Assembly: GCA_038746265.1 (NCBI GenBank)
Contig: JBCDKU010000012.1
Location: forward strand, 1-43,602
From: JBCBKP01 sp038746265
Lineage (GTDB): Bacteria > Planctomycetota > Phycisphaerae > Phycisphaerales > UBA1924
Reading direction: 5' to 3'
Length of the DNA stretch: 43,602 bases
Positions 24,168-30,874 of the stretch are shown one piece after another. A program made the translations under genes and the position numbers. The notes beneath the pieces are model-generated. The model searched no databases. It saw nothing but the letters and a program-made list of their open reading frames with translations, and had not been told where the DNA came from. Every line of letters starts with the position of its first letter. Position 1 is the first letter of the stretch.

Positions 24168-26258
24168 ATGTCGGACGCCACGGCGACGCACGATCACGCT
24201 CACGACCACAAGCACGAGCACGACCACCACGGCGGCGTGGTCGAGTGCTGCAGCCACCACGAGATCGAGATCGACCGCTGGATCCTCGCCTACCTCGTGG
24301 GCGGCATCCTGGCGCTCTCGAGCTGGATCGCCCGCGACATCCTGAGCGTGTCGAGCGATCTGGTCACGATCATCCCGGCCGCGATCGGAGCGATCCTGCT
24401 CGCCCTGCCGCTGTTCGTCAGCTCGTTCGACGAGATTTTCCGCAAGAACCGCCTGAGCTCGTCCTCGCTGGCGGCCCTCGCGATCCTCGCGGCCCTCGTC
24501 ACCCAGCAGTACATCACCGCGGCCCTGCTCGCGTTCGTGCTGCTCGTCGCTGACCAGGTCCTCCGCCGCACCGCGTTCGGCGCCCAGCGAGCGATCGAGG
24601 AGCTCGTCAACCTCACGCCCGACACCGCCCGCGTCGTGGACGCCGACGGCACCGAGCGGACGATCGGTATTAACGCCGTCGAGGTGGGCCAGATCGTCCG
24701 CGTCCGGCCGGGCGAGAACCTGCCGGTGGACGGCACGATCGTCTCGGGCCGCACCACGATCAACCAGGCCTCGCTGACGGGTGAGGCGCTGCCGATCGAG
24801 GCCACCGACGGCACCGATGTCTTCGCGGGCACGACCAACCTGACGGGCTCGATCGATATCCGCGTCACGCTCGTGGGCGAGGACACCACGATCGGCAAGG
24901 TCACGCAGCTCATCCGCGAGGCCGAATCGACCAAGAGCCCGCGGCAGCTCATCGCCGAGCAGGTCGCCCGGTTCTTCGTGCCGGTCGCGCTCATCATCGC
25001 GGCCTTGGTGCTCTACCTGAACCGCGACAAGGGCACGTCCGAAGCCGCGCTCATGGCCGTGACGGTCCTCGTCGTGGTCTGCCCGTCGGCCCTGCTGCTC
25101 GCCAGCCCGTCGGCGATGGTCGCGGCGTTCGCCGCGGCCGCGCGTCTGGGCATCCTGATCAAGCGGACCGACTACCTCGAGTCCGCCGCGGGCATCGACG
25201 CCGTCGTGCTCGACAAGACCGGCACGCTGACCACGGGCCGCTTCGAGGTCTCGCGGCTCGCTCCTGCCGACGGCGTCGAGGGTGCCGAGCTGCTCCGCGC
25301 CGCCGCCTTCGGCGAGCAGGGATCCAACCACCCGCTCGCGCAGTCGATCCTCCGCACAGCCGAGCAAGCCCGCATCGTCGTGGACGGCAACGGCGCAACC
25401 GAGGAGCTGCACGGCCGCGGCGTGAAGTCCAACACCACGATCGGTGAGATCCACGCCGGCCGCGGCGCCTGGGTCCGCGAGATCACCCCGCACGCGATCG
25501 AGCAGATCGAGACCGTCGAGAAGCGCATCGAGGGCATGTCGGGTGTGCACGTCGTCCTCGACGGCCGCTACCTCGGCGCTGTGGGCCTCGAAGACAAGAT
25601 CCGGGCTGAGTCCAAGTCCGTCCTCGAGAAGCTCCGCGGCCTCGGCGTTCGTTCGATCTCGATCTTCACCGGTGACCGCCTGAGCGTCGCGAAGCGCGTC
25701 GGCGTCGCGGTCGCTGCGGACCGGATCGAGGCCGAGTGCCTCCCCGAGGAGAAGCACGAGCAGATCCGCGAGCTCGTCCGCACGGGCTACAAGACGATGA
25801 TGGTCGGCGACGGCATCAATGACGGCCCGGCCCTCGCCGAGGCCGAGGTAGGCGTCGCGATGGGCCTCTCGGGCTCGGACATCGCCGCCAACTCCGCGGG
25901 CGTCGCGCTGATGACCGACGACCTCAACCGCCTGCCCTTCCTTATCCAGCTGGCCCGCAAGACGCGCGTGATCATCTCGCAGAACATCGCGATGTCGATC
26001 CTGATCGCGATCGTGGGCCTCGCGCTCGCCGCGACGGGCAACTTGGGTGACGCGACGCAGGCCGTCTTCTTCGCCGCCCTGTTCCACTTCGCGGGCGACG
26101 TGTTCGTGCTCGGCAACAGCTTCCGGCTCTTCCGCTTCGGCGAGGAGTTCGTCGCCGCCGAGCAGGCCGCACGCGAATCCGAGGCGTCCAAGCCCAAGGC
26201 CAGCCGCCGCGAGGCGAGCGTCCGCCTCACAGGCCAGGCGCAGACCGCGGGCGTCTGA
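24168..26258 (+). CDS. P1B-type heavy-metal-transporting ATPase with CPS motif
   Basis: 696 residues from the ATG at 24168 (GGAG about 9 bases upstream). There is no HMA domain; instead residues 8-31 are rich in His with a C-C pair at 27-28, a likely metal-collecting tail. Core signatures are T-G-E (204-206) in the actuator domain, C305-P306-S307 in the metal-binding transmembrane helix, D349-K-T-G-T for phosphorylation, the S-N-H-P-L-A nucleotide-domain motif, and V-G-D-G-I-N-D-G-P-A-L. Zn/Cd/Pb and Cu exporters normally have C-P-C; the second Cys is Ser here (codons TGC-CCG-TCG), so metal specificity cannot be inferred from the standard classes. Stands alone, followed by a terminator at 26299..26320. 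Confidence 0.92.
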   Translation: MSDATATHDHAHDHKHEHDHHGGVVECCSHHEIEIDRWILAYLVGGILALSSWIARDILSVSSDLVTIIPAAIGAILLALPLFVSSFDEIFRKNRLSSSSLAALAILAALVTQQYITAALLAFVLLVADQVLRRTAFGAQRAIEELVNLTPDTARVVDADGTERTIGINAVEVGQIVRVRPGENLPVDGTIVSGRTTINQASLTGEALPIEATDGTDVFAGTTNLTGSIDIRVTLVGEDTTIGKVTQLIREAESTKSPRQLIAEQVARFFVPVALIIAALVLYLNRDKGTSEAALMAVTVLVVVCPSALLLASPSAMVAAFAAAARLGILIKRTDYLESAAGIDAVVLDKTGTLTTGRFEVSRLAPADGVEGAELLRAAAFGEQGSNHPLAQSILRTAEQARIVVDGNGATEELHGRGVKSNTTIGEIHAGRGAWVREITPHAIEQIETVEKRIEGMSGVHVVLDGRYLGAVGLEDKIRAESKSVLEKLRGLGVRSISIFTGDRLSVAKRVGVAVAADRIEAECLPEEKHEQIRELVRTGYKTMMVGDGINDGPALAEAEVGVAMGLSGSDIAANSAGVALMTDDLNRLPFLIQLARKTRVIISQNIAMSILIAIVGLALAATGNLGDATQAVFFAALFHFAGDVFVLGNSFRLFRFGEEFVAAEQAARESEASKPKASRREASVRLTGQAQTAGV

Positions 26259-26298
26259 ACGGCAACCAGCGGCCCGACATCATGATGATCGCGTGAAG

Positions 26299-26320
26299 TC
26301 CCCGCCCCCGGCGGGGATTT
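26299..26320 (+). terminator. Rho-independent-like terminator after the metal ATPase
   Basis: TCCCCGCC (26299-26306) and GGCGGGGA (26310-26317) form a perfect 8-bp stem with a 3-base CCC loop, followed by TTT. It lies 40 bases past the ATPase stop and before the prepilin-like gene. The T-run is short. Confidence 0.65.
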
Positions 26321-26352
26321 CGCGTCATTGGCGAAGCCGTCGCCGGTAGCCT

Positions 26353-26403
26353 GCCGATAGGTCTAGACGAAGACCGCCGAAGCTTCGACAGGAGACACAC
26401 GAG
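26353..26403 (+). promoter_or_regulatory. Leader of the prepilin-like gene: sigma-28-like -10, palindrome and ribosome site
   Basis: GCCGATAG (26353-26360) matches 7 of 8 bases of the sigma-28 (FliA) -10 consensus GCCGATAA; the bases 15 upstream (AAGC, 26334-26337) match the TAAA box poorly. GTCTAGAC (26361-26368) and CGAAGCTTCG (26378-26387) are perfect palindromes. AGGAG (26389-26393) is the ribosome site, about 10 bases before the ATG. Confidence 0.35.
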
Positions 26404-27108
26404 ATGGCACGCACCAGATCCGCCTCACGAGCGTTCACGCTGCTCGAACTGCTCGTCGTGATCTCGATCATCGCGCTCCTGATCTCGATCCTGCTGCCGG
26501 CGCTCAAGACCGTCCGCGAGGCCGCCCGGCAGACGGCGTGCATGGCCAACGTCCGCTCGATCGCGCAGGGTGCGGACCTGTACTCCTCGTCCAACAAGGG
26601 CTGGTACCCCCACTGGTCGGGCTGGCAGACATGGGACGGGCAGGGCGACGGCGTCGGCGGCGACGCGCCGGGCAAGGCGTGGACCGAGCTGCTCTTTCCC
26701 TACTTCAACACCCGCGAGCTCTACCAGGACCCCGCCCGCGACGCCGAGGAAGCGCCCTTCGCCTACTTCATCGCCGCCCGCTGGGCCCGCGCCGAGTTCA
26801 GACGCGAGTACACCTCGGTGAACCAGCGCAACATCATCTTTTCCAGCGAGTTCGTAATGGGCGGCGACTGCAACTTCCCGGGTCTCTACATCGAGCCCTA
26901 CGGCACGGTGACCGACCGGCTGCCCGACGCGGACCAGGACGACGCGACGCAGCCATGCGTCTTCTTCGAGGGCGAACTCGTGCCGCACGGCGGGTCGAGC
27001 AACATCTACTTCTTTGATGGTCACGCCGCGAGCTTCGAGGAGTACGACCCCGTCAAGATGACCTGGCACGCGAGCAAAATGCTGCCGTGGTCGCTCGAGC
27101 GGAACTGA
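26404..27108 (+). CDS. Prepilin-like protein with H-X9-DG motif (type II secretion/pseudopilin type)
   Basis: 234 residues. The N-terminus is a type IV prepilin signal: basic leader, cleavage expected before Phe11 in R-A-F-T-L-L-E-L-L-V-V, Glu at mature position 5, then a hydrophobic helix to about residue 34. The rest is a soluble domain rich in aromatic residues. His195 and D205-G206 form the H-X9-DG motif that, with F-F-D-G-H-A, is a hallmark of the very numerous planctomycete pseudopilin-like proteins (DUF1559-related). A prepilin peptidase would process it. It stands alone; its partner secretion machinery is elsewhere. The function of these proteins is not established. It ends next to convergent mgtE. 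Confidence 0.92.
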   Translation: MARTRSASRAFTLLELLVVISIIALLISILLPALKTVREAARQTACMANVRSIAQGADLYSSSNKGWYPHWSGWQTWDGQGDGVGGDAPGKAWTELLFPYFNTRELYQDPARDAEEAPFAYFIAARWARAEFRREYTSVNQRNIIFSSEFVMGGDCNFPGLYIEPYGTVTDRLPDADQDDATQPCVFFEGELVPHGGSSNIYFFDGHAASFEEYDPVKMTWHASKMLPWSLERN

Positions 27109-27109
27109 G

Positions 27110-28534
27110 CTACACGACGGGCGGTGCCTGCTTGAAAAGCTCGTTGAGCACCACCAGCGCCACCGCGAAGTAGATCGTCAGCCCGCTGACGTCCATGATC
27201 GTCGCGACGAGCGGGCTGGAGCTGGTTGCCGGGTCGAGGTTGAGCCGTTGAAGCACCAGCGGGAGCAGCGATCCCGCGAGTGTGCCCCAGATCACGATGC
27301 CGACCACGGCCGTACCCACAACGATGCCGACGGTGATCGCGGTGGTCCCGTCGATCGAGACAAGCCCCACGACCTCCGCGAGCATCACGGCCAGCACGCC
27401 CAGGACGCCCAGGACCGATCCGAGGACCAGCCCCGTCTTGAGCTCGAGCCAGACCACGCGCACCCAGTCGCCCGGGGTGACCTCTTCGAGCGCGAGCGCG
27501 CGCACCAGCATGCTCGCGGCCTGCGTGCCCGTGTTGCCGCCCGAGGAGATGATCAGCGGCACGAAGACCGCGAGGAACGCCGCTTTCGAGAGCTGCTCGT
27601 CGAAGATACCCATCACCGCGATCGTCGCAAGCTGCAGCACGAACAGGCCCGCGAGCCAGCCGCCGCGCTTGCGGAGCGCCTCGAGGAACCTCGTCGAGAG
27701 GTACGGACCCTTGAGGGTCTCCATGCCGCCCAGCTTGTGGATGTCCTCGGTGGCTTCGATCTCGGCCACGTCCGCGACGTCGTCGATAGTCACGATGCCA
27801 ACGAGCAGTCCCAGCGAATCGACGACCGGCAGCGCGGTCCGGTCGTAGCGGTTCATCACCCGCACCGCTTCCTCGCGGTCGTCGGTCGCCTCGAGCGCGA
27901 GGTAGCGCCGGTCGCGGATGTCGTCGATCGTCTGCTCGGGGTCGGCGAGCAGGATCTTGCGGATGTGCAGGTCGTCCACGAGCCGCCCGTCGGCATCGAC
28001 GACGTACACCCAGTGCACCGTCTCGGCGTCCTGCCCGTACCGGCGGATGTGCTCGAGCGACTGGGCGGCCGTGAAGGTCACGCCCACTTTGACGTAGTCG
28101 GGCGTCATCAGGCGACCGACCGACTCAGCGGGATAGCCCAGGATCGCCTGCGTCTCGCGGCGGGACTTGGGATCGAGCGACCGCAGGATCCGCTGGGTGA
28201 CCTCGAGCGGCAGCTCATCGAGCAGCCTCGCGCGGTCGTCGGGCTCAAGCGATTCCACGACCCGGACCGCCCGCTCGTCGCCTAGGTGGGCGATCAGCTG
28301 CTCCTGCTCCTCCTGATCGAGATGGGCGAAGGTATCGGCCATCTCGGCCCGGGGGAGCACCCGGAACGCGACGGCGGCCTCGTCCGGGCCGAGCTCTTCG
28401 AGCAGATCGTCGATGAGGTCCGCGACGTCGGCCGGGTCGAGCACGCGGAGCGATTCCCGCAGCTCGCGGTACTCGCCGGCGGCGATCATCTCGCCGATCT
28501 CGGGTCTCAGAAGCTCGGTCGTGGGGTTCAGCAC
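27110..28534 (-). CDS. mgtE: Magnesium transporter MgtE
   Basis: 474 residues from a GTG start. Order: a superhelical N domain (about 10-140, D-P-A-D-V-A-D-L-I and L-P-L-E-V-T-Q-R-I-L-R-S-L), a CBS pair (about 140-265, S-V-G-R-L-M-T-P-D-Y, L-V-G-I-V-T-I-D-D-V-A-D-V) that senses cytoplasmic Mg2+, and five transmembrane helices (about 290-474) with P-L-I-I-S-S-G-G-N-T-G-T-Q-A-A-S and D-P-A-T-S-S-S-P-L-V-A-T-I. The pore Asp of the final region (I-M-D-V-S-G) is present. Expected as a Mg2+-selective homodimeric channel. The region upstream is too short and unlike an M-box riboswitch. The gene converges on the prepilin gene with 1 base between stops. Confidence 0.95.
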   Translation of the reverse strand: MLNPTTELLRPEIGEMIAAGEYRELRESLRVLDPADVADLIDDLLEELGPDEAAVAFRVLPRAEMADTFAHLDQEEQEQLIAHLGDERAVRVVESLEPDDRARLLDELPLEVTQRILRSLDPKSRRETQAILGYPAESVGRLMTPDYVKVGVTFTAAQSLEHIRRYGQDAETVHWVYVVDADGRLVDDLHIRKILLADPEQTIDDIRDRRYLALEATDDREEAVRVMNRYDRTALPVVDSLGLLVGIVTIDDVADVAEIEATEDIHKLGGMETLKGPYLSTRFLEALRKRGGWLAGLFVLQLATIAVMGIFDEQLSKAAFLAVFVPLIISSGGNTGTQAASMLVRALALEEVTPGDWVRVVWLELKTGLVLGSVLGVLGVLAVMLAEVVGLVSIDGTTAITVGIVVGTAVVGIVIWGTLAGSLLPLVLQRLNLDPATSSSPLVATIMDVSGLTIYFAVALVVLNELFKQAPPVV

Positions 28535-28580
28535 GCCTCGGACTATAGAAGAAGTTGAGCCAGACGGGCCGCGACGTCGA

Positions 28581-28612
28581 AATCCCGGAGCGCTGCGGGG
28601 CGCTCCGGGATT
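28581..28612. promoter_or_regulatory. 13-bp perfect hairpin between divergent mgtE and GNAT genes
   Basis: AATCCCGGAGCGC (28581-28593) pairs exactly with its complement at 28600-28612 around the 6-base loop TGCGGG. It is centred between the start codons (about 47 bases from each), so it is not a terminator of either gene. It could be an operator dyad or a leader hairpin. A TATAGT at about 28542-28547 on the minus strand is a possible mgtE -10 very close to its start codon. Confidence 0.5.
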
Positions 28613-28659
28613 CTGGTAGTATGAAGCTGATTCACCGACCGACCCCGACGGAGGCGTGC

Positions 28660-29193
28660 ATGACCACAGCGAACGATCCGATCGACGCCGCGATCGACGT
28701 CGTCCCCGCCGGCGCGGGGTTCGATGTCCGCCGCACGACGAACGAGGATCGGGAGTGGATCCGCTCGACGCTCCGCCGCTACTGGGCGAGCGAGCGGGTG
28801 CTCACGCGGGGCCGCGCGGTGGACGCGATGACGCTCCCGGGCTTCGCCGCCTTCAAGGGCGACGAGCCGGTCGGCGTGATCCTCTACAACATCGAGGGCG
28901 ATCAGTGCGAGATCGTGACGCACAACTCGCTCAAGGGCTCGGGCGGCATCGGGTCGTGCCTGCTCGCCGCGGTCCGCCAGGAGGCCCGCCAGCGCGGCTG
29001 CTCGCGGCTCTGGTGCGTGACCACCAACGACAACACCCCGGCCCTGCGGTTCTACCAGCGGCGGGATTTCGACCTGTGCGCCCTGCACCGTCACGCGGTG
29101 ACGGCCAACCGCCACCTCAAGCCCGAGATCCCGGACGAGGGCCTCGACGGCATCCAGATCCGCCACGAGGTCGAGCTCGAGTACCTGCTCTGA
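28660..29193 (+). CDS. GNAT family N-acetyltransferase
   Basis: 177 residues from the ATG at 28660, which has GGAG 6-7 bases upstream; an ATG at 28621 in the same frame lacks a ribosome site. The acetyl-CoA fold shows in G-D-E-P-V-G-V-I-L-Y (strand 4), L-K-G-S-G-G-I-G-S-C-L-L (the pyrophosphate loop, about 98-109), and V-T-T-N-D-N-T-P-A-L-R-F-Y-Q-R-R-D-F (strand 5 and helix 4). The substrate is unknown. Divergent from mgtE. Confidence 0.88.
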   Translation: MTTANDPIDAAIDVVPAGAGFDVRRTTNEDREWIRSTLRRYWASERVLTRGRAVDAMTLPGFAAFKGDEPVGVILYNIEGDQCEIVTHNSLKGSGGIGSCLLAAVRQEARQRGCSRLWCVTTNDNTPALRFYQRRDFDLCALHRHAVTANRHLKPEIPDEGLDGIQIRHEVELEYLL

Positions 29194-29199
29194 GCGGCG

Positions 29200-29883
29200 C
29201 TACTCCGCGGCGACCGTCTCTTCGGCCGCGATGAACTCCGCCATCCGGTGCGGCTCCGAGCGCTCGGCATTCGCGCGCCAGCGGACCTCGCACTCGATGT
29301 CCAGATGCTCCAGCAGCTGGCGGATCTGCTTCTCGATCGCCTCGGCCGCCTGCGTCCGGTAGCGGGAATCCGCGCGGTCAAACAGCCCGGCCGCCTGCTT
29401 CTGTGCTTCTGCCATCAACGCCGTCTGGCGCTCGGCCGTCATCTGGATCACATCGACCAGCCCGAGCACCTTGCCCTGCTGGATGTCGTATGGCTTGACG
29501 TCAACCAGTCGGAGTTGACCCTCGATCGCCGGCATGGTGATCGTCACGCGGCCCTCGTCGTCGCGCTCGATGTCGCTCGCCGCGAGCGCCGAGAGATCGA
29601 CGTGGTACTGCTTCTCGAACTGGAAGATCATCGCGAGCCGTGCCTCGGTGAGCAGCAGCGGCGGCAGCCACGACCACCCGTGCTTCACCGTCGCGATCTC
29701 CTTCGCCGAGACCTCGAGCCCAACGAGCTTGCCGACGGCCCGCACACGCTCGGTGATCGTCTGGACGCGGATCTCCATCGGGGCGTCCGCCTTCTTCGGC
29801 CGCCGTAGCAGCAGGAACGCGACGAGCCCGCCGAGCACGAGCGATACCGCCATCAGGACGGACGTCAGGAACATCGTGGTCAT
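29200..29883 (-). CDS. DUF4230 domain protein, membrane-anchored
   Basis: 227 residues with one N-terminal helix (about 4-26: L-T-S-V-L-M-A-V-S-L-V-L-G-G-L-V-A-F-L-L-L). The rest is hydrophilic and resembles DUF4230: L-L-L-T-E-A-R-L-A-M-I-F-Q-F-E-K-Q-Y-H-V-D-L near 77-98, then a strand G-R-V-T-I-T-M-P-A-I-E-G, and a long charged helix at 140-205. The family has no established function. The ATG overlaps the stop of the upstream membrane gene by 4 bases, so the two work as a unit, perhaps as an anchored complex. Confidence 0.8.
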   Translation of the reverse strand: MTTMFLTSVLMAVSLVLGGLVAFLLLRRPKKADAPMEIRVQTITERVRAVGKLVGLEVSAKEIATVKHGWSWLPPLLLTEARLAMIFQFEKQYHVDLSALAASDIERDDEGRVTITMPAIEGQLRLVDVKPYDIQQGKVLGLVDVIQMTAERQTALMAEAQKQAAGLFDRADSRYRTQAAEAIEKQIRQLLEHLDIECEVRWRANAERSEPHRMAEFIAAEETVAAE

Positions 29884-30617
29884 GACGTGGTTGTTGGGTT
29901 TCCGGCAGGGCCGGTTTCAGCCGCGGAATCAGCCCCCGCGTCCTGCCCGGGCACCGGGCCCGACGTCCGCAGGTGGCCCGTCTCGAAGGCTGAGATGATC
30001 AGGTGCGTCGAGGCCGCGAGCACCGCGATCGCGACAAGCCCGATGACGAGCAGCGCGAAGATCTTGAACGCCTCGGCGAGGTCCTCGCCGCCGCTGGTGA
30101 GCCCGAAGTAATCAAACCGCTGCGCGACAACGAACGCCCCGCCGCTCGCGACGAGCAGGCCGACACCCACTGCGAGCCTGCCCCACGACCGGCCCAGCTG
30201 GTTCGCTCGGCTGAGCACCGCGACCACGGCGACCGAGACGAGCCCGAACCCGATCGCGGCCTGCGCGCCGCCCCAGGCGTTCGCGAGCGTGCGCGAGCCG
30301 AAGTTCTCCCGGGCGTCGAGCCAGCCGAACAGCCCGACCGCGACGAACACGCCCGCGATATTGAGCACACCCAGCCCGAAGCCATCGCGGTGCCTGCCGC
30401 GTCCGAACGGGACCGCGAACAGCCCCGCGACCACCCCCACGACCGCGAGCGCGAACACCACCCACGTCGGCGGTGACGCTTTCAGCGACTGCACCACGCC
30501 CCACGCCGCGACGACCGTCCCGAGCGGCCCAAGCCCCAGCACGGCGTACCGGCAGACCGCGGGCGCGAGCGGCGCGTCGGTGCTCGAACGTGGTTTCACC
30601 TCGGATTCCTGACCCAC
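29880..30617 (-). CDS. Six-helix membrane protein of unknown function
   Basis: 245 residues from a GTG at 30617 with AGGGAGG 5 bases upstream; the longer open frame beyond it has no ribosome site. About six hydrophobic helices (for example Y-A-V-L-G-L-G-P-L-G-T-V-V-A-A-W, V-V-F-A-L-A-V-V-G-V-V-A-G-L, I-F-A-L-L-V-I-G-L-V-A-I-A-V-L-A) are joined by short loops; the tail is Gly/Ala/Thr-rich. No transporter family was recognised. It is coupled to the DUF4230 gene by a 4-base overlap and is divergent from fliD. Confidence 0.75.
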   Translation of the reverse strand: MGQESEVKPRSSTDAPLAPAVCRYAVLGLGPLGTVVAAWGVVQSLKASPPTWVVFALAVVGVVAGLFAVPFGRGRHRDGFGLGVLNIAGVFVAVGLFGWLDARENFGSRTLANAWGGAQAAIGFGLVSVAVVAVLSRANQLGRSWGRLAVGVGLLVASGGAFVVAQRFDYFGLTSGGEDLAEAFKIFALLVIGLVAIAVLAASTHLIISAFETGHLRTSGPVPGQDAGADSAAETGPAGNPTTTS

Positions 30618-30795
30618 ACGGACCTCCCTGTCGCGGACACGCGATCGTTCGCGACCGCTGCCCCGCGATCCACATCGGCCCCCGGCCCGCGGAACCCGCA
30701 ACCAGACGGCCCCCCGAAGCGGCTCCGGTCCCCCCCAGCCGGCGCAGGAACAGCGCGGACGTTGGGCCAAATCCCGATCCCGTGCGCCCCGCCGA

Positions 30796-30822
30796 CAAGG
30801 GCTGGGCCCGACGAGCCGATAC
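30796..30822 (+). promoter_or_regulatory. Sigma-28 (FliA)-like promoter of fliD-fliS
   Basis: CAAG, a 15-base spacer, then GCCGATAC. The FliA consensus is TAAA-N15-GCCGATAA: the spacer is exact, the -10 matches 7 of 8 and the -35 matches 2 of 4. It lies 52 bases before the fliD ATG in a 257-base region without genes, which otherwise shows only GC-rich sequence and the fliD ribosome site GGAG (about 30862-30865). Flagellar cap genes are classic FliA targets. Confidence 0.55.
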
Positions 30823-30874
30823 ATCGGGTACGTCCGCGCCCGGCGAAGGGTGCGCGCGAACCGGAGATTCGCCC

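Noticed and set aside
24087..26087. A long minus-strand open frame opposite the metal ATPase
   Set aside because: Product is Arg/Asp/Gly-rich without any domain, while the plus strand has all P-type ATPase motifs.
28535..28659. M-box Mg2+ riboswitch upstream of mgtE
   Set aside because: Only 125 bases separate the divergent genes and no M-box-like set of paired elements is present; only one simple hairpin is seen.
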